DNA of 14,031 bases from an uncultured Eubacteriales bacterium (GCA_900555295.1 USKN01000028.1:1-14031), one strand, 5' to 3'; counted from the stretch's first letter, positions 1 through 8,112 are shown. Notes: a model not told the origin generated them from the letters alone. Numbers and translations are program-made.

Positions 1-3
1 GAA

Positions 4-30
4 TATTAAAAATATTAAAAATATTAAAAA
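4..30. repeat. AT-only 9-bp tandem repeat
   Basis: Three perfect copies of the 9-base unit TATTAAAAA, decaying into a TATAAAAAA-like fourth unit up to about base 40. It lies upstream of the tnpV remnant, where an AT-rich promoter or an old element boundary would be expected. The rest of 41-150 shows no convincing gene. Confidence 0.7.
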
Positions 31-163
31 ATATAAAAAATACAAAAAAATTCTTTAAAAACCGCAACAGATGTTAAATGACGATAAGGAAGAAGAACAA
101 AAATGTGTTATACAGCCGGATTGATACGATATTGTAGAAAATTGAAATTCGGAGGATTTTAAA

Positions 164-553
164 ATGAAATCAATATTTGAACAAAACGGCGGAACATACA
201 CAAAGGTCGGAGATTACTATATTCCTAACATCACAGTACCCGACACAAAGAAATACAATATCGGTAAGTATGGGAATTTGAGAAAAACATTTTTGAAAGA
301 ACATCACAGATCCTATTATACGATTCTTTTTGTGGAAGGTAAGCTGTTTGAACGCCTTGCAGAAATAGACGAAACCTGACATAAATGCCTAAAAGATATG
401 GTAACAAAAATGGCAGAACAAGAAGGTGTTACGGAACAGTTAAAAGCAACAAACCAAATGTTGTGGGTACGGAGAATGAACAGTATTTACAACCGAGCAG
501 AAGAAGTCATTTTGCGTGAATATGTTTATGGAGGTTTTGAAAAAATAAAATAA
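164..553 (+). pseudogene. tnpV: TnpV-like transposon-encoded protein, interrupted by an in-frame TGA
   Basis: TnpV is a small protein of unknown biochemical role carried by Tn4451-like and related clostridial mobile elements. The reading frame opens at ATG 164 after a good GGAGG site at 151-155. The first 71 residues carry the family opening (MKSIFEQNGGTY, then a GDYYIPN segment and LKEHHRSYYTILF). A TGA at 377-379 interrupts it, but the same frame continues without further stops to TAA 551-553, and the continuation (KMAEQEGVTEQLKATNQMLW, then NRAEEVILREYVY) is the family's normal C-terminal half. Without the TGA the protein would be 129 residues, about the usual size. A single nonsense change explains this better than a frameshift. 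The separate halves have no known function. The apeA-like gene in this window uses TGA as its stop, so TGA recoding is unlikely. It marks the left neighbour as mobile-element debris. Confidence 0.85.
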
Positions 554-583
554 TATCTATAATTGTGATATGTGAAGTTGACA

Positions 584-617
584 AAATCCCTTGTGCCCTA
601 TATGACACAAGGGATTT
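584..617 (-). terminator. Terminator hairpin after hsdR
   Basis: A 12-bp perfect inverted repeat: AAATCCCTTGTG (584-595) and CACAAGGGATTT (606-617) around a 10-base loop. It starts four bases beyond the hsdR stop. On the minus strand the stem is followed by a short T run (TTTTG, partly within the stem), so it is a moderate intrinsic terminator for the defence operon. It could also stop transcription coming from the tnpV side. Confidence 0.7.
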
Positions 618-620
618 AAA

Positions 621-3600
621 CTATTGCACCAATCCAAAATACCTTTCAAAAAATGATTTCAGTTTGTCAATTACGGTTTGTTTCTTAACCTCTCTGTTAT
701 TGCCACCGAAACGGGACATAGGCGGCAAAATTCCGTCAATGTCCGCACCGATTGTTTTAAGCTCTCCGTCACGGAAAGAATTGTCAATAAACGTTTTTGT
801 TTCATCGGCTTTCAAACGCTCCGTAGTGATTATTTCTTCAAGATCATTATCTTTCTGCCGGCAAATAAACCTTCTCCATTCTTCTCCGACATTTCCGGAA
901 GCATTAACTGTTTTTATAAACTGCTCAATAAGCTGTTTCTTGCTTCGGAGCTGAATAGACGACCCAATTGCCTTGTCTATCGTTGTCAGTATTTCTTTGT
1001 CGGTGCAGTTGGATTTATGATACTTTTCAACAAGCATAAGGATATAATCAATATTGATTTCCACTTGTTTTATAAGCTCAATTTCAAATGTTATATCCTC
1101 GTTTATGCTTTCTTTGTCAGACTTTGCCGGGGTCGCTATTTCGTGCCATAAATCAATATAAATGCTCTGATAATCTTGGAATACTCTCGGCGGTAAAATC
1201 TCCTGTCCCTCAAAGTTATCAAAAGAGGTAAGAATATTTTTTAGCCTTAAAATTGCTCCAAACAGCTTTATAAAGTCTTTTTGTGTCTGTTCTCCGACAA
1301 TCTGCTGTGATAACGGAAAATCAGATAACAGCTTGTCTATAAGGTCGGTATATCCGTCTATATGTTTGTCGTTTTCGTCATAGCCGTTGTAGTAATCGTC
1401 ATAGCTTTTCAACATTACAATTCCGCTTGCTTCTTTATCGCCGAAAAGTGCAATAGCATCTTCAACCTCCTGCTGCAAATCACGGAAACAAACAATATTA
1501 CCAAAGGTTTTGACAGAATTTAATATTCTGTTTGTTCTTGAAAATGCTTGAATAAGTCCATGCGTTTTCAAGTTTTTATCTACCCACAGCGTATTGAGAG
1601 TAGTTGCGTCAAACCCCGTCAAAAACATATTTACAACGATTAAAATGTCAATTTCACGGTTTTTCATACGCATAGACAGGTCTTTATAATAGTTTTGGAA
1701 TTTATCACTTGAAGTGTCAAAATTCACATTAAAGGTTTTGTTGTAATCTTTGATTGCATCTTCCAAAAATTCTCTTGATGTTTTGTCAAGGCTGTCTGTG
1801 TCAAAACTCTCGTCTGCAAGTACATCTTCCGTATCGGCTTCGTTTGCTCCGAAGCTGTAAATGGTAGCAACGGTTAAGTTTTTCTTTTTCTCTGCAAGCT
1901 GCTTTTTAAACTCAACATAGTATTTCATTGCCGTAGGAATAGAGCTGACCGCAAATATAGAGTTAAAACCTGCCACTCTCTGCCCTTTGAGCGAATAAAA
2001 GCTGTTACGTTTCGTCTTTTGATCAAAGTGATCTATGATATAGCCGACAATTTCAGTTATTCGCTCCGGTGCGTTCATAGCTTTTTCAATATCTATTGCG
2101 GAAACATCTTTATCCACGATATTTTCCTTTTTCTGTATAGTGTCAAGATAATCAATTCTGAATGGCAGTACATTCCCGTCATTGATAGCGTCAACAATAG
2201 TGTATGTATGCAATTTATCCCCAAATGCCTGCGGAGTGGTTTTAAGCTGCGGATTGCCGCCGCTTGAAACATTTACGGCAAAAATAGGCGTACCCGTAAA
2301 ACCGAAAATATGATAATTCTTAAACTGCTTTGTGATTTTAAGGTGCATATCTCCAAACTGCGAACGGTGGCACTCGTCAAAGATAATTACAATGTGCTTA
2401 TTATAAATATCGTGCGTTTTGTTCTTTGATACAAATACATCTAATTTCTGAATAGTTGTAATTATGATGTTGTATTTGTGCGGATTACCCCTTGCGTCTT
2501 TATCTTCAAGCTGCCGTTGCAGAACAGAAGTGGATTTGTTTCCGTCTGCCGCACCTTTTTCAAAACGGTCATATTCTTTCATTGTCTGATAGTCAAGGTC
2601 TTTTCTGTCAACAACAAACAAAACCTTGTCAATGCAGTCTATCTTGCTTGCAAGCTGTGCGGTTTTGAAAGATGTTAAAGTTTTTCCGCTGCCTGTCGTA
2701 TGCCATATATAACCGCCGGCTTGGGTAGTGCCTGTCTTTTTGTAATTAGTCGATATTTCAATTCGGTTTAATATCCTCTCGGTTGCGGCTATCTGATACG
2801 GTCGCATAACCAAAAGTAATTCTTCAGATGTGAATACACAATACTTTGTTAAAATGTTCAGTATTGTATGCTTTGAAAAGAATGTCTTTGTAAAGTCTAT
2901 AAGGTCGGATATAACCTTATTATTTCCGTCTGCCCAATATGAGGTAAACTCAAAGCTGTTGCTTGTCTTTTTGCTTTTTGTACTGCTTGAATTTGCTTCT
3001 TTGATATGGCTGTTTCGGGTAGTGTTGGAATAATACTTTGTATTCGTGCCGTTTGAGATGACAAAAATCTGCACATACTCATACAATCCTGAGGCTGCCC
3101 AAAAACTGTCCCTCTGATAGCGTTTTATCTGATTAAAAGCTTCACGGATTGCAACCCCACGGCGTTTTAATTCAATGTGAACAAGCGGAAGTCCGTTGAC
3201 AAGCACCGTAACATCATAGCGTGTGTTGTGCGTACCCTCGCTTTCTTCATACTGATTGATAACCTGCGTAAAGTTATTATGTATTTTCTTTTTGTCAAGC
3301 AGATATATATTTTTCTGCGTACCGTCATCACGAATAAGCGGTTGTATATGGTCCTCTTGAATTTTGCGTGTTTTTTCCAAAATTCCATCGTTCGTGCTTG
3401 CGATAGAGGTATTGAAAAATCTATCCCACTCGTTGTCGGTAAAGGTATAGTTATTCAATTTTTCAAGCTGTCTGCGGAGATTATCAATAAGCTGTTTTTC
3501 GCTGTGGATAGTGATGTATTCATAGCCTTGCTCCCCGAGCATACGGATAAACTCTTTTTCAAGTGCAGCTTCGCTCTGATATGCGTCTGACTTTTTATGC

Positions 3601-3665
3601 TCGGGAGTATATTCAGCAACAACCGTGCTTTCGTTGGTTGACATTATGATATTAAATTCCGACAT
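621..3665 (-). CDS. hsdR: Type I restriction enzyme R subunit (HsdR)
   Basis: HsdR is the motor and nuclease of a type I restriction-modification complex; it translocates DNA with ATP and cuts far from the target site. The N-terminal nuclease domain shows D151 and an E165-x-K167 (RYDVTVLVNG then HIELKRRG), the PD-(D/E)xK pattern. The helicase core has Walker A TGSGKT (about 324-329), a DECH box (430-433), GFTGTP (about 455-460) and a late QAFSRTNR motif. I place the start at the ATG at 3665 (MSEFN), giving 1014 residues, because an AAAGGAGGG site lies seven bases upstream of it. An ATG nine codons earlier (3692) overlaps the previous gene's stop but has no site of its own. The length is normal for the family. 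It is the last gene of the operon and appears intact, so restriction activity is expected. Confidence 0.96.
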   Translation of the reverse strand: MSEFNIIMSTNESTVVAEYTPEHKKSDAYQSEAALEKEFIRMLGEQGYEYITIHSEKQLIDNLRRQLEKLNNYTFTDNEWDRFFNTSIASTNDGILEKTRKIQEDHIQPLIRDDGTQKNIYLLDKKKIHNNFTQVINQYEESEGTHNTRYDVTVLVNGLPLVHIELKRRGVAIREAFNQIKRYQRDSFWAASGLYEYVQIFVISNGTNTKYYSNTTRNSHIKEANSSSTKSKKTSNSFEFTSYWADGNNKVISDLIDFTKTFFSKHTILNILTKYCVFTSEELLLVMRPYQIAATERILNRIEISTNYKKTGTTQAGGYIWHTTGSGKTLTSFKTAQLASKIDCIDKVLFVVDRKDLDYQTMKEYDRFEKGAADGNKSTSVLQRQLEDKDARGNPHKYNIIITTIQKLDVFVSKNKTHDIYNKHIVIIFDECHRSQFGDMHLKITKQFKNYHIFGFTGTPIFAVNVSSGGNPQLKTTPQAFGDKLHTYTIVDAINDGNVLPFRIDYLDTIQKKENIVDKDVSAIDIEKAMNAPERITEIVGYIIDHFDQKTKRNSFYSLKGQRVAGFNSIFAVSSIPTAMKYYVEFKKQLAEKKKNLTVATIYSFGANEADTEDVLADESFDTDSLDKTSREFLEDAIKDYNKTFNVNFDTSSDKFQNYYKDLSMRMKNREIDILIVVNMFLTGFDATTLNTLWVDKNLKTHGLIQAFSRTNRILNSVKTFGNIVCFRDLQQEVEDAIALFGDKEASGIVMLKSYDDYYNGYDENDKHIDGYTDLIDKLLSDFPLSQQIVGEQTQKDFIKLFGAILRLKNILTSFDNFEGQEILPPRVFQDYQSIYIDLWHEIATPAKSDKESINEDITFEIELIKQVEINIDYILMLVEKYHKSNCTDKEILTTIDKAIGSSIQLRSKKQLIEQFIKTVNASGNVGEEWRRFICRQKDNDLEEIITTERLKADETKTFIDNSFRDGELKTIGADIDGILPPMSRFGGNNREVKKQTVIDKLKSFFERYFGLVQ

Positions 3666-3688
3666 TGCCTGTTCCCTCCTTTCAAAAT

Positions 3689-4789
3689 TCATAGTTCACC
3701 TTTAAGGTGTTTTATAATTAAAACTCTTATGGTCGAATATAGTATCTCTGCATATTTCTCATTTTCTTCACCTTGCAGATAATTGCCTTTACCTTTAACG
3801 TGCGAAAATTTATGTCTATGTTTTGTTATGTTCGTTGCAAACTCTTTAATATCGCTTTGTTTAGGCAACTGTTCTTTAATGTAATCATTACAATATAGCG
3901 AAAGTTGAATTGCCGAATTAAAACTGTCCCGTTTATTATCAGTGTTGGCAATATCCAAAAAATTAGCCAATCCTTCTATCGTTTGCGAGAGTCTTAAAGG
4001 GTAATCTTCACGAAAAGATTGACTGTATACTGTGCTTCTGAAAACATCAAATATAATACCGCTGTCCTCTCTGAATTGAACAAATTTCTCAAAGAGTTTT
4101 CCGAAATCATCTAATTGATTAGAACAAAAAATATTTATATTTCTGTTTGAAGTTATAAGTTTCTTTTTTCGCAGATTTGAGTTATTTGAACGTCTAAAAC
4201 TCTTATATTTATACTGTTTTTCATTGTATGACAAAGTGAATGTGTCATAGAAAAACATATCTTCATAGCAAAGAAGTGCAAATTCCGATAAACACCACAA
4301 AATTTTTTCGTAATCTTCAAATTTTTGATTTCCCGAAAGCGTTAATTCAATATTATTCGTATATACAGGGGTTAAAACAACATTTATGCCATTAATAGTA
4401 AAATTAAATGGTAACGGTCTTTTGTAATTCATTTTCAGTTCAACTTTGTTGAATAAAATATCATTTATATTATCCATATGTTCGTCATACAGAATACTAA
4501 AGGCAAAATCAATATATTCAGTCATACCCTGTATACCACACCAAAAAGAACACTCAAACAATGTGTATTTTTTTCCTCGGTCATCAACAACAAAAAGTGC
4601 ATTGCACGAATATTTCTCATTATAGCTAATTTTGCGGTTCTTAAATAATTCGTCAATATCTGTCCCTATCAGGCGATACGAGTTCACACTTTCATCAAAT
4701 GTCAAATCAACTGTTATTTCTTCGTTTGCGTTATTTTCAATAGGGCAGTTAAGAATTTTGACGATTTTTATTGTGCCTTTTTCGTCCAT
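3689..4789 (-). CDS. ApeA-like HEPN-domain protein, putative anti-phage RNase
   Basis: This 366-residue protein is not a subunit of any classical type I system. Its N-terminal half (about 25-130) is beta-rich and follows the pattern of ApeA N-terminal domains: a TVDLTFDE opening, a GKKYTLFECS strand, and a later hydrophobic F-x-F/W-like segment. The C-terminal part (about 265-360) is helical, with a LSQTIEGL helix and then R325-HKFS-H330, a match to the Rx4-6H active site of HEPN ribonucleases. ApeA proteins are abortive-infection factors of this architecture. The start overlaps the hsdS stop (TAATG) with GAGGAG upstream, and the gene ends just before hsdR, so it is translationally coupled into the operon. 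A PrrC-like arrangement is inferred, although no ABC ATPase domain is present. Sampled blocks are AT-rich (25-28% GC). The HEPN motif is seen directly; ApeA membership rests on remembered patterns. It could be another HEPN Abi family. Confidence 0.6.
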   Translation of the reverse strand: MDEKGTIKIVKILNCPIENNANEEITVDLTFDESVNSYRLIGTDIDELFKNRKISYNEKYSCNALFVVDDRGKKYTLFECSFWCGIQGMTEYIDFAFSILYDEHMDNINDILFNKVELKMNYKRPLPFNFTINGINVVLTPVYTNNIELTLSGNQKFEDYEKILWCLSEFALLCYEDMFFYDTFTLSYNEKQYKYKSFRRSNNSNLRKKKLITSNRNINIFCSNQLDDFGKLFEKFVQFREDSGIIFDVFRSTVYSQSFREDYPLRLSQTIEGLANFLDIANTDNKRDSFNSAIQLSLYCNDYIKEQLPKQSDIKEFATNITKHRHKFSHVKGKGNYLQGEENEKYAEILYSTIRVLIIKHLKGEL

Positions 4790-5454
4790 TATTTTTTCTC
4801 CTCAAATGTTAATAGCCTATCCCGATAATACTCGTATTGTTTTTGCCTTGCTGTAAGCTCTGCTGTAAGCTCTGCTGTAAGCTCTGCTGTAAGCTCTGTG
4901 AAATTGTCCAAAATACGGACAATTTCACTCTGTACCTCAATGGGAGGAACAGGAATGATTACTTTTTTCATTTTATCTTTTGATACATTAAATCTTGTTA
5001 CTCCGCTCGCTGTTTTTCTTATCTGGTATCTTAAATTATGTGAACGAAATAAATGTTTTGCAAAATCAGGTATTAGCTTATTTTTGTTTTCCTTATTCAA
5101 CCGAAAAACAAAACAAAAACTGTTTAAGTATAGTTCTTCATCTGTCTTAATTGTTAAAACTGACGACATACCGCATTCGTCTGGTGTTTCTGATGAGCCT
5201 GTAAAAATTACATCGCCATATTCTAATGTTCTTTGATTTTCATTTTCTGCAATTTTAACTTTTTCATCAACATCAACTTTTAGTGCAGGATTATCGTAAA
5301 CATTTTTATAAGTTATAAATTTTGCATTTCCATCACGGAAATCATCTTTTGATTTTCCTGTTAAACCACCATAGAAATCCCCAATTTCTCCAAGTCTTTT
5401 ATATTCAACCCCATTGGGGCAAAGTTCGTCAATAAGTGTTTGTAATTTACTCAT
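4789..5454 (-). CDS. hsdS: Half-length type I specificity subunit (single-TRD HsdS)
   Basis: HsdS determines the DNA sequence recognised by both the methyltransferase and the restriction complex. This copy has 221 residues, about half the usual 400. It has one target recognition domain (about 1-165, opening MSKLQTLIDELCPNGVEY and ending KVIIPVPP) and one conserved helix (about 171-215: EVQSEIVRILDNF, then ELTA repeats, then RQKQYEYYRDRLLTF). A second target domain is absent. The start is the ATG at 5454, which has AAAGGAG upstream; an upstream extension to 5532 would run into the previous gene. Two half subunits would be expected to dimerise with HsdM, giving an interrupted palindromic target, as known for natural and engineered half-HsdS proteins. 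The helix contains four tandem ELTA units (187-202). The gene ends in a TAATG overlap with the HEPN gene. Confidence 0.93.
   Translation of the reverse strand: MSKLQTLIDELCPNGVEYKRLGEIGDFYGGLTGKSKDDFRDGNAKFITYKNVYDNPALKVDVDEKVKIAENENQRTLEYGDVIFTGSSETPDECGMSSVLTIKTDEELYLNSFCFVFRLNKENKNKLIPDFAKHLFRSHNLRYQIRKTASGVTRFNVSKDKMKKVIIPVPPIEVQSEIVRILDNFTELTAELTAELTAELTARQKQYEYYRDRLLTFEEKK
4850..4897 (-). repeat. Four perfect 12-bp repeats coding for ELTA in hsdS
   Basis: Four identical copies of AGAGCTTACAGC (minus strand) stand head to tail in the spacer helix of HsdS. Each unit is four codons, so gain or loss keeps the frame and lengthens or shortens the helix by one TAEL-type unit. In EcoR124I and EcoR124II, two versus three such units change the DNA spacer from 6 to 7 bases. 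Identity at the DNA level across all copies fits recent slippage or recombination. Confidence 0.95.
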
Positions 5455-5467
5455 TTTTCTGCTCCTT

Positions 5468-6490
5468 TTACTCGTCAAGCAACTTTTGCAATTCTTCTTT
5501 GCTCGGCAATACAGTTTGGTATTTACTTGCAAAAATCTGTGTATTATCTTCAGGCAATGTCATTTCGACAACGGCTTGATTTTTGTCCTTGCAAAGGATT
5601 ATTCCAATTGTTTTATTCTCATCATCAAGTTTTACATTTCTGTCATAAAAATTCACATACATCTGCATTTGACCTATATCCTGATGTTTCAGCTCGCCGA
5701 TTTTTAAATCAAACAAAACAAAGCATTTAAGCAAACGGTTATAAAATACAAGGTCACATCTGAAATGTTCTTCCTCAAAAGTTAGTCGAACCTGTCTGCC
5801 AACAAATGTAAAGCCTTTTCCCAATTCAAGCAAAAATTTTTGTAAATTATCTATTATTCGCTTTTCAAGCTCGGTTTCGGAATATTCCGCAAGCTCCGGC
5901 AAACCCAAAAATTCGAGTACATAAGGGTCTTTTACCAAATCTGACGGTGTTTCAATTATCTGCCCGTCGGTTGAAAGCTTTTTTACATTTTCTTCATTTG
6001 TGCTTAATGCCAATCTTTCATACAAAGATGTGTTAAATTGCCTTTTTAATTCAGACAAGCTCCAATCATTTTTAACGGCTTCGATTTCATAAAAATGTCT
6101 TTCGTCAACATTATCTATACGCATAAGTTTTAAATAATGCGACCAGCTAAGGTAAAACTTTCTTCCTGTTTCCGTTGATGGCAAATTTTCAGATTTCCGA
6201 AACACTGTTTCGGAAATTAAATCTTTTGAATAAATAATATAAAATTTTCGCATTAAACCTAAATTATCAACGGAATATCCTTTTCCAAAATTTTCTGTTA
6301 AATATTCCGACAAACCTTTTAAAATGTATTTTCCATACTCTGCTCTTTGCTCGCCGCTTTGTTCCTCCTGAACAATCATTTTTCCTATTTCGTAATATGT
6401 GTAAACCATAGAAAGATTAACGGCTGTTTTTACATTATGTTTTGCCTGTGCAAGGATATTTCCGACTTTTTCAAGAAAATTATTATCCAT
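5468..6490 (-). CDS. DUF1016/YhcG-family PD-(D/E)xK nuclease-like protein
   Basis: The protein has 340 residues from the ATG at 6490, which is preceded by an AAAGGGG site. A TTG two codons earlier lies too close to that site. The N-terminal part (about 1-155) matches the DUF1016 helical domain (LSMVYTYYEIGKMIVQEE, YGKYILKGLSEYL, FYLSWSHYLKLMRI). The C-terminal part (about 180-335) is the YhcG nuclease-like domain: E209, D246 (FRCDLVFYNR), D261-L-K263 (FVLFDLKIG), then GQMQMYVNFYD. These acidic and lysine residues form an intact PD-(D/E)xK signature. The family often sits inside type I restriction operons, but its job there is not established. Here it lies between hsdM and hsdS, 13 bp before hsdS, so it is co-expressed with them. 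A role in DNA cleavage or in assisting the complex is inference. Confidence 0.9.
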   Translation of the reverse strand: MDNNFLEKVGNILAQAKHNVKTAVNLSMVYTYYEIGKMIVQEEQSGEQRAEYGKYILKGLSEYLTENFGKGYSVDNLGLMRKFYIIYSKDLISETVFRKSENLPSTETGRKFYLSWSHYLKLMRIDNVDERHFYEIEAVKNDWSLSELKRQFNTSLYERLALSTNEENVKKLSTDGQIIETPSDLVKDPYVLEFLGLPELAEYSETELEKRIIDNLQKFLLELGKGFTFVGRQVRLTFEEEHFRCDLVFYNRLLKCFVLFDLKIGELKHQDIGQMQMYVNFYDRNVKLDDENKTIGIILCKDKNQAVVEMTLPEDNTQIFASKYQTVLPSKEELQKLLDE

Positions 6491-6514
6491 TTTCAAAACC
6501 CCTTTTGTAAGCAG

Positions 6515-6535
6515 GGAACGGTTTTGAGCCGTTCC
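6515..6535 (-). other. Hairpin between hsdM and the DUF1016 gene
   Basis: Arms GGAACGG (6515-6521) and CCGTTCC (6529-6535) form a 7-bp perfect stem with a 7-base loop in the 59-bp gap after hsdM. No T run follows on the minus strand. It is therefore more likely an RNA-stability or partial-attenuation element than a terminator; it could lower downstream expression relative to hsdM. Confidence 0.5.
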
Positions 6536-6549
6536 GCCTTCTAAATATA

Positions 6550-8112
6550 TTATACTTCAATTTCTGCAATTATTTTATCAATTTCATCACGCAAAACCTG
6601 TTCTCTTGCAACGATTTCGGAAATTTGCTTATTAAGCTCCGTAATATCTATCTTTTCTCTTGTGTCCTCTTGCTCAACATAGCTTGAAACAGAAAGGTTA
6701 TATTCCTGCTTTTCAATCTCATCACTCGAAACAAGTCTTGAAATATAGTCTTTATCCGTTCTTTCAACATATGTGCTTATTATGCTGTCAAGATTTTCAG
6801 CCGTCATTTTATTATTATTTGTAACCTTGACACATTCCTTTGTTGCGTCTATAAAAAGGATTGAATTATCTGTCTTTGATTTCTTCATCACCATAATACA
6901 GGTCGCTATGCTTGTACCGTAAAAAAGATTGTCGGGAAGCTGAATAATACAATCAATAAAGTTGTTATCAACAAGATATTTTCTGATTTTCTGTTCCGCA
7001 CCGCCACGGTACATAACGCCCGGAAAGCATACAATAGCAGCCGTACCGTTTGTCGCAAGCCAAGAAAGCGAGTGCATTATAAACGCAAGGTCAGCTTTTG
7101 ATTTCGGTGCAAGCACTCCTGCCGGAGAAAAACGAGGGTCGTTTATCAGTATCGGGTTATCGTCACCCTGCCATTTTACAGAGTACGGCGGATTTGATAC
7201 GATAGCCTCAAACGGCTCATCGTCCCAATGCTGCGGCTCTGTTAGTGTGTCCTCGTGTGCAATGTCAAATTTATTATAATCAATATCGTGCAAAAACATA
7301 TTGATACGGCAAAGATTGTATGTAGTTATGTTGATTTCCTGTCCGTAAAATCCCTGTCTTACCTTGTCCTTGCCAAGTATTTTGGCGAATTTTAAAAGCA
7401 GAGAGCCGCTTCCGCAAGCAGGGTCATAAACCTTGTTTACTTCGGTTTTTCCGATAATGGTCAGACGTGTCAACAGCTCTGAAACCTCTTGCGGCGTATA
7501 ATATTCCCCACCGGATTTTCCTGCATTTGAAGCATACATACCCATCAAATACTCATAAGCGTCACCAAATGCATCAATGGTATTGTCCTGTAAATCACCG
7601 AGTTTCATTTCTCCGATACCGTCAAGGAGTTTTGTCAGCCTTTCATTACGCTTTGCAACACTGCCACCGAGCTTGTTACTGTTTACATCTATATCATCAA
7701 ACAAGCCCTTAAAGTCGTCCTCGCTGACAGTTCCCTGTGCGGAGCCCTCTATATTTTTAAATACCTTTGAAAGTGTTTCGTTAAGGTTTTCATCTTTTGC
7801 CGCATTTGCCCGTACATTACAAAAAAGCTCACTCGGCAAGATAAAAAAGCCCTTTGTTGTTACCATATCATCTCTGACGCACTCAGCCTCCTCGTCGGGA
7901 AGCTGTGCGTAGTCAAAATCGGTTATTCCTGCGTCAAGCTCACCCTTGTTTATGTAAGCGGTAAGATTTTCTGAAATGTAGCGATAGAATAAAAATCCAA
8001 GCACATATTGCTTGAAGTCCCAGCCGTCAACGCTGCCCCTTAAATCATTTGCTATATTCCATATGGTACGGTGCAGCTCCGCACGCTCTTGTTCCTTTTT
8101 GTTATCAATCAT
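6550..8112 (-). CDS. hsdM: Type I DNA adenine methyltransferase M subunit (HsdM)
   Basis: HsdM transfers a methyl group from S-adenosylmethionine to adenine at the target chosen by HsdS, protecting host DNA. The 520 residues show the HsdM N-terminal helical domain (LHRTIWNIANDLRGSVDGWD, then FKQYVLGFLFYRYI) and the YYTPQEVSELL lead-in (204-214). They also show AdoMet-binding motif I (DPACGSGSL, 230-238) and the catalytic NPPY (307-310) typical of N6-adenine enzymes. The C terminus is a coiled-coil-like helix. The ATG at 8112 has an AGGAG site ten bases upstream. A perfect TATAAT-like box lies at 8142-8137 in the gap before the gene but lacks a good -35, so an internal promoter is only a possibility. 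Length and motifs are complete, so methylation should be active. Sampled bases are GC-richer (57% in 7201-7260) than in hsdS. Confidence 0.97.
   Translation of the reverse strand: MIDNKKEQERAELHRTIWNIANDLRGSVDGWDFKQYVLGFLFYRYISENLTAYINKGELDAGITDFDYAQLPDEEAECVRDDMVTTKGFFILPSELFCNVRANAAKDENLNETLSKVFKNIEGSAQGTVSEDDFKGLFDDIDVNSNKLGGSVAKRNERLTKLLDGIGEMKLGDLQDNTIDAFGDAYEYLMGMYASNAGKSGGEYYTPQEVSELLTRLTIIGKTEVNKVYDPACGSGSLLLKFAKILGKDKVRQGFYGQEINITTYNLCRINMFLHDIDYNKFDIAHEDTLTEPQHWDDEPFEAIVSNPPYSVKWQGDDNPILINDPRFSPAGVLAPKSKADLAFIMHSLSWLATNGTAAIVCFPGVMYRGGAEQKIRKYLVDNNFIDCIIQLPDNLFYGTSIATCIMVMKKSKTDNSILFIDATKECVKVTNNNKMTAENLDSIISTYVERTDKDYISRLVSSDEIEKQEYNLSVSSYVEQEDTREKIDITELNKQISEIVAREQVLRDEIDKIIAEIEV

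Noticed and set aside
565..954. 129-codon plus-strand frame across the hsdR 3' end
   Set aside because: It is antisense to hsdR, lacks a ribosome binding site, and the hsdR frame there is clearly the conserved one.
3666..3692. Upstream ATG start for hsdR at 3692
   Set aside because: The strong AAAGGAGGG site lies between it and the ATG at 3665 with ideal spacing to the latter, so the 3665 start is preferred.
4850..4897. Short regular repeats that might suggest a CRISPR-like array
   Set aside because: The units are 12 bp with no spacers and lie in frame inside hsdS, so they are protein-coding helix repeats.
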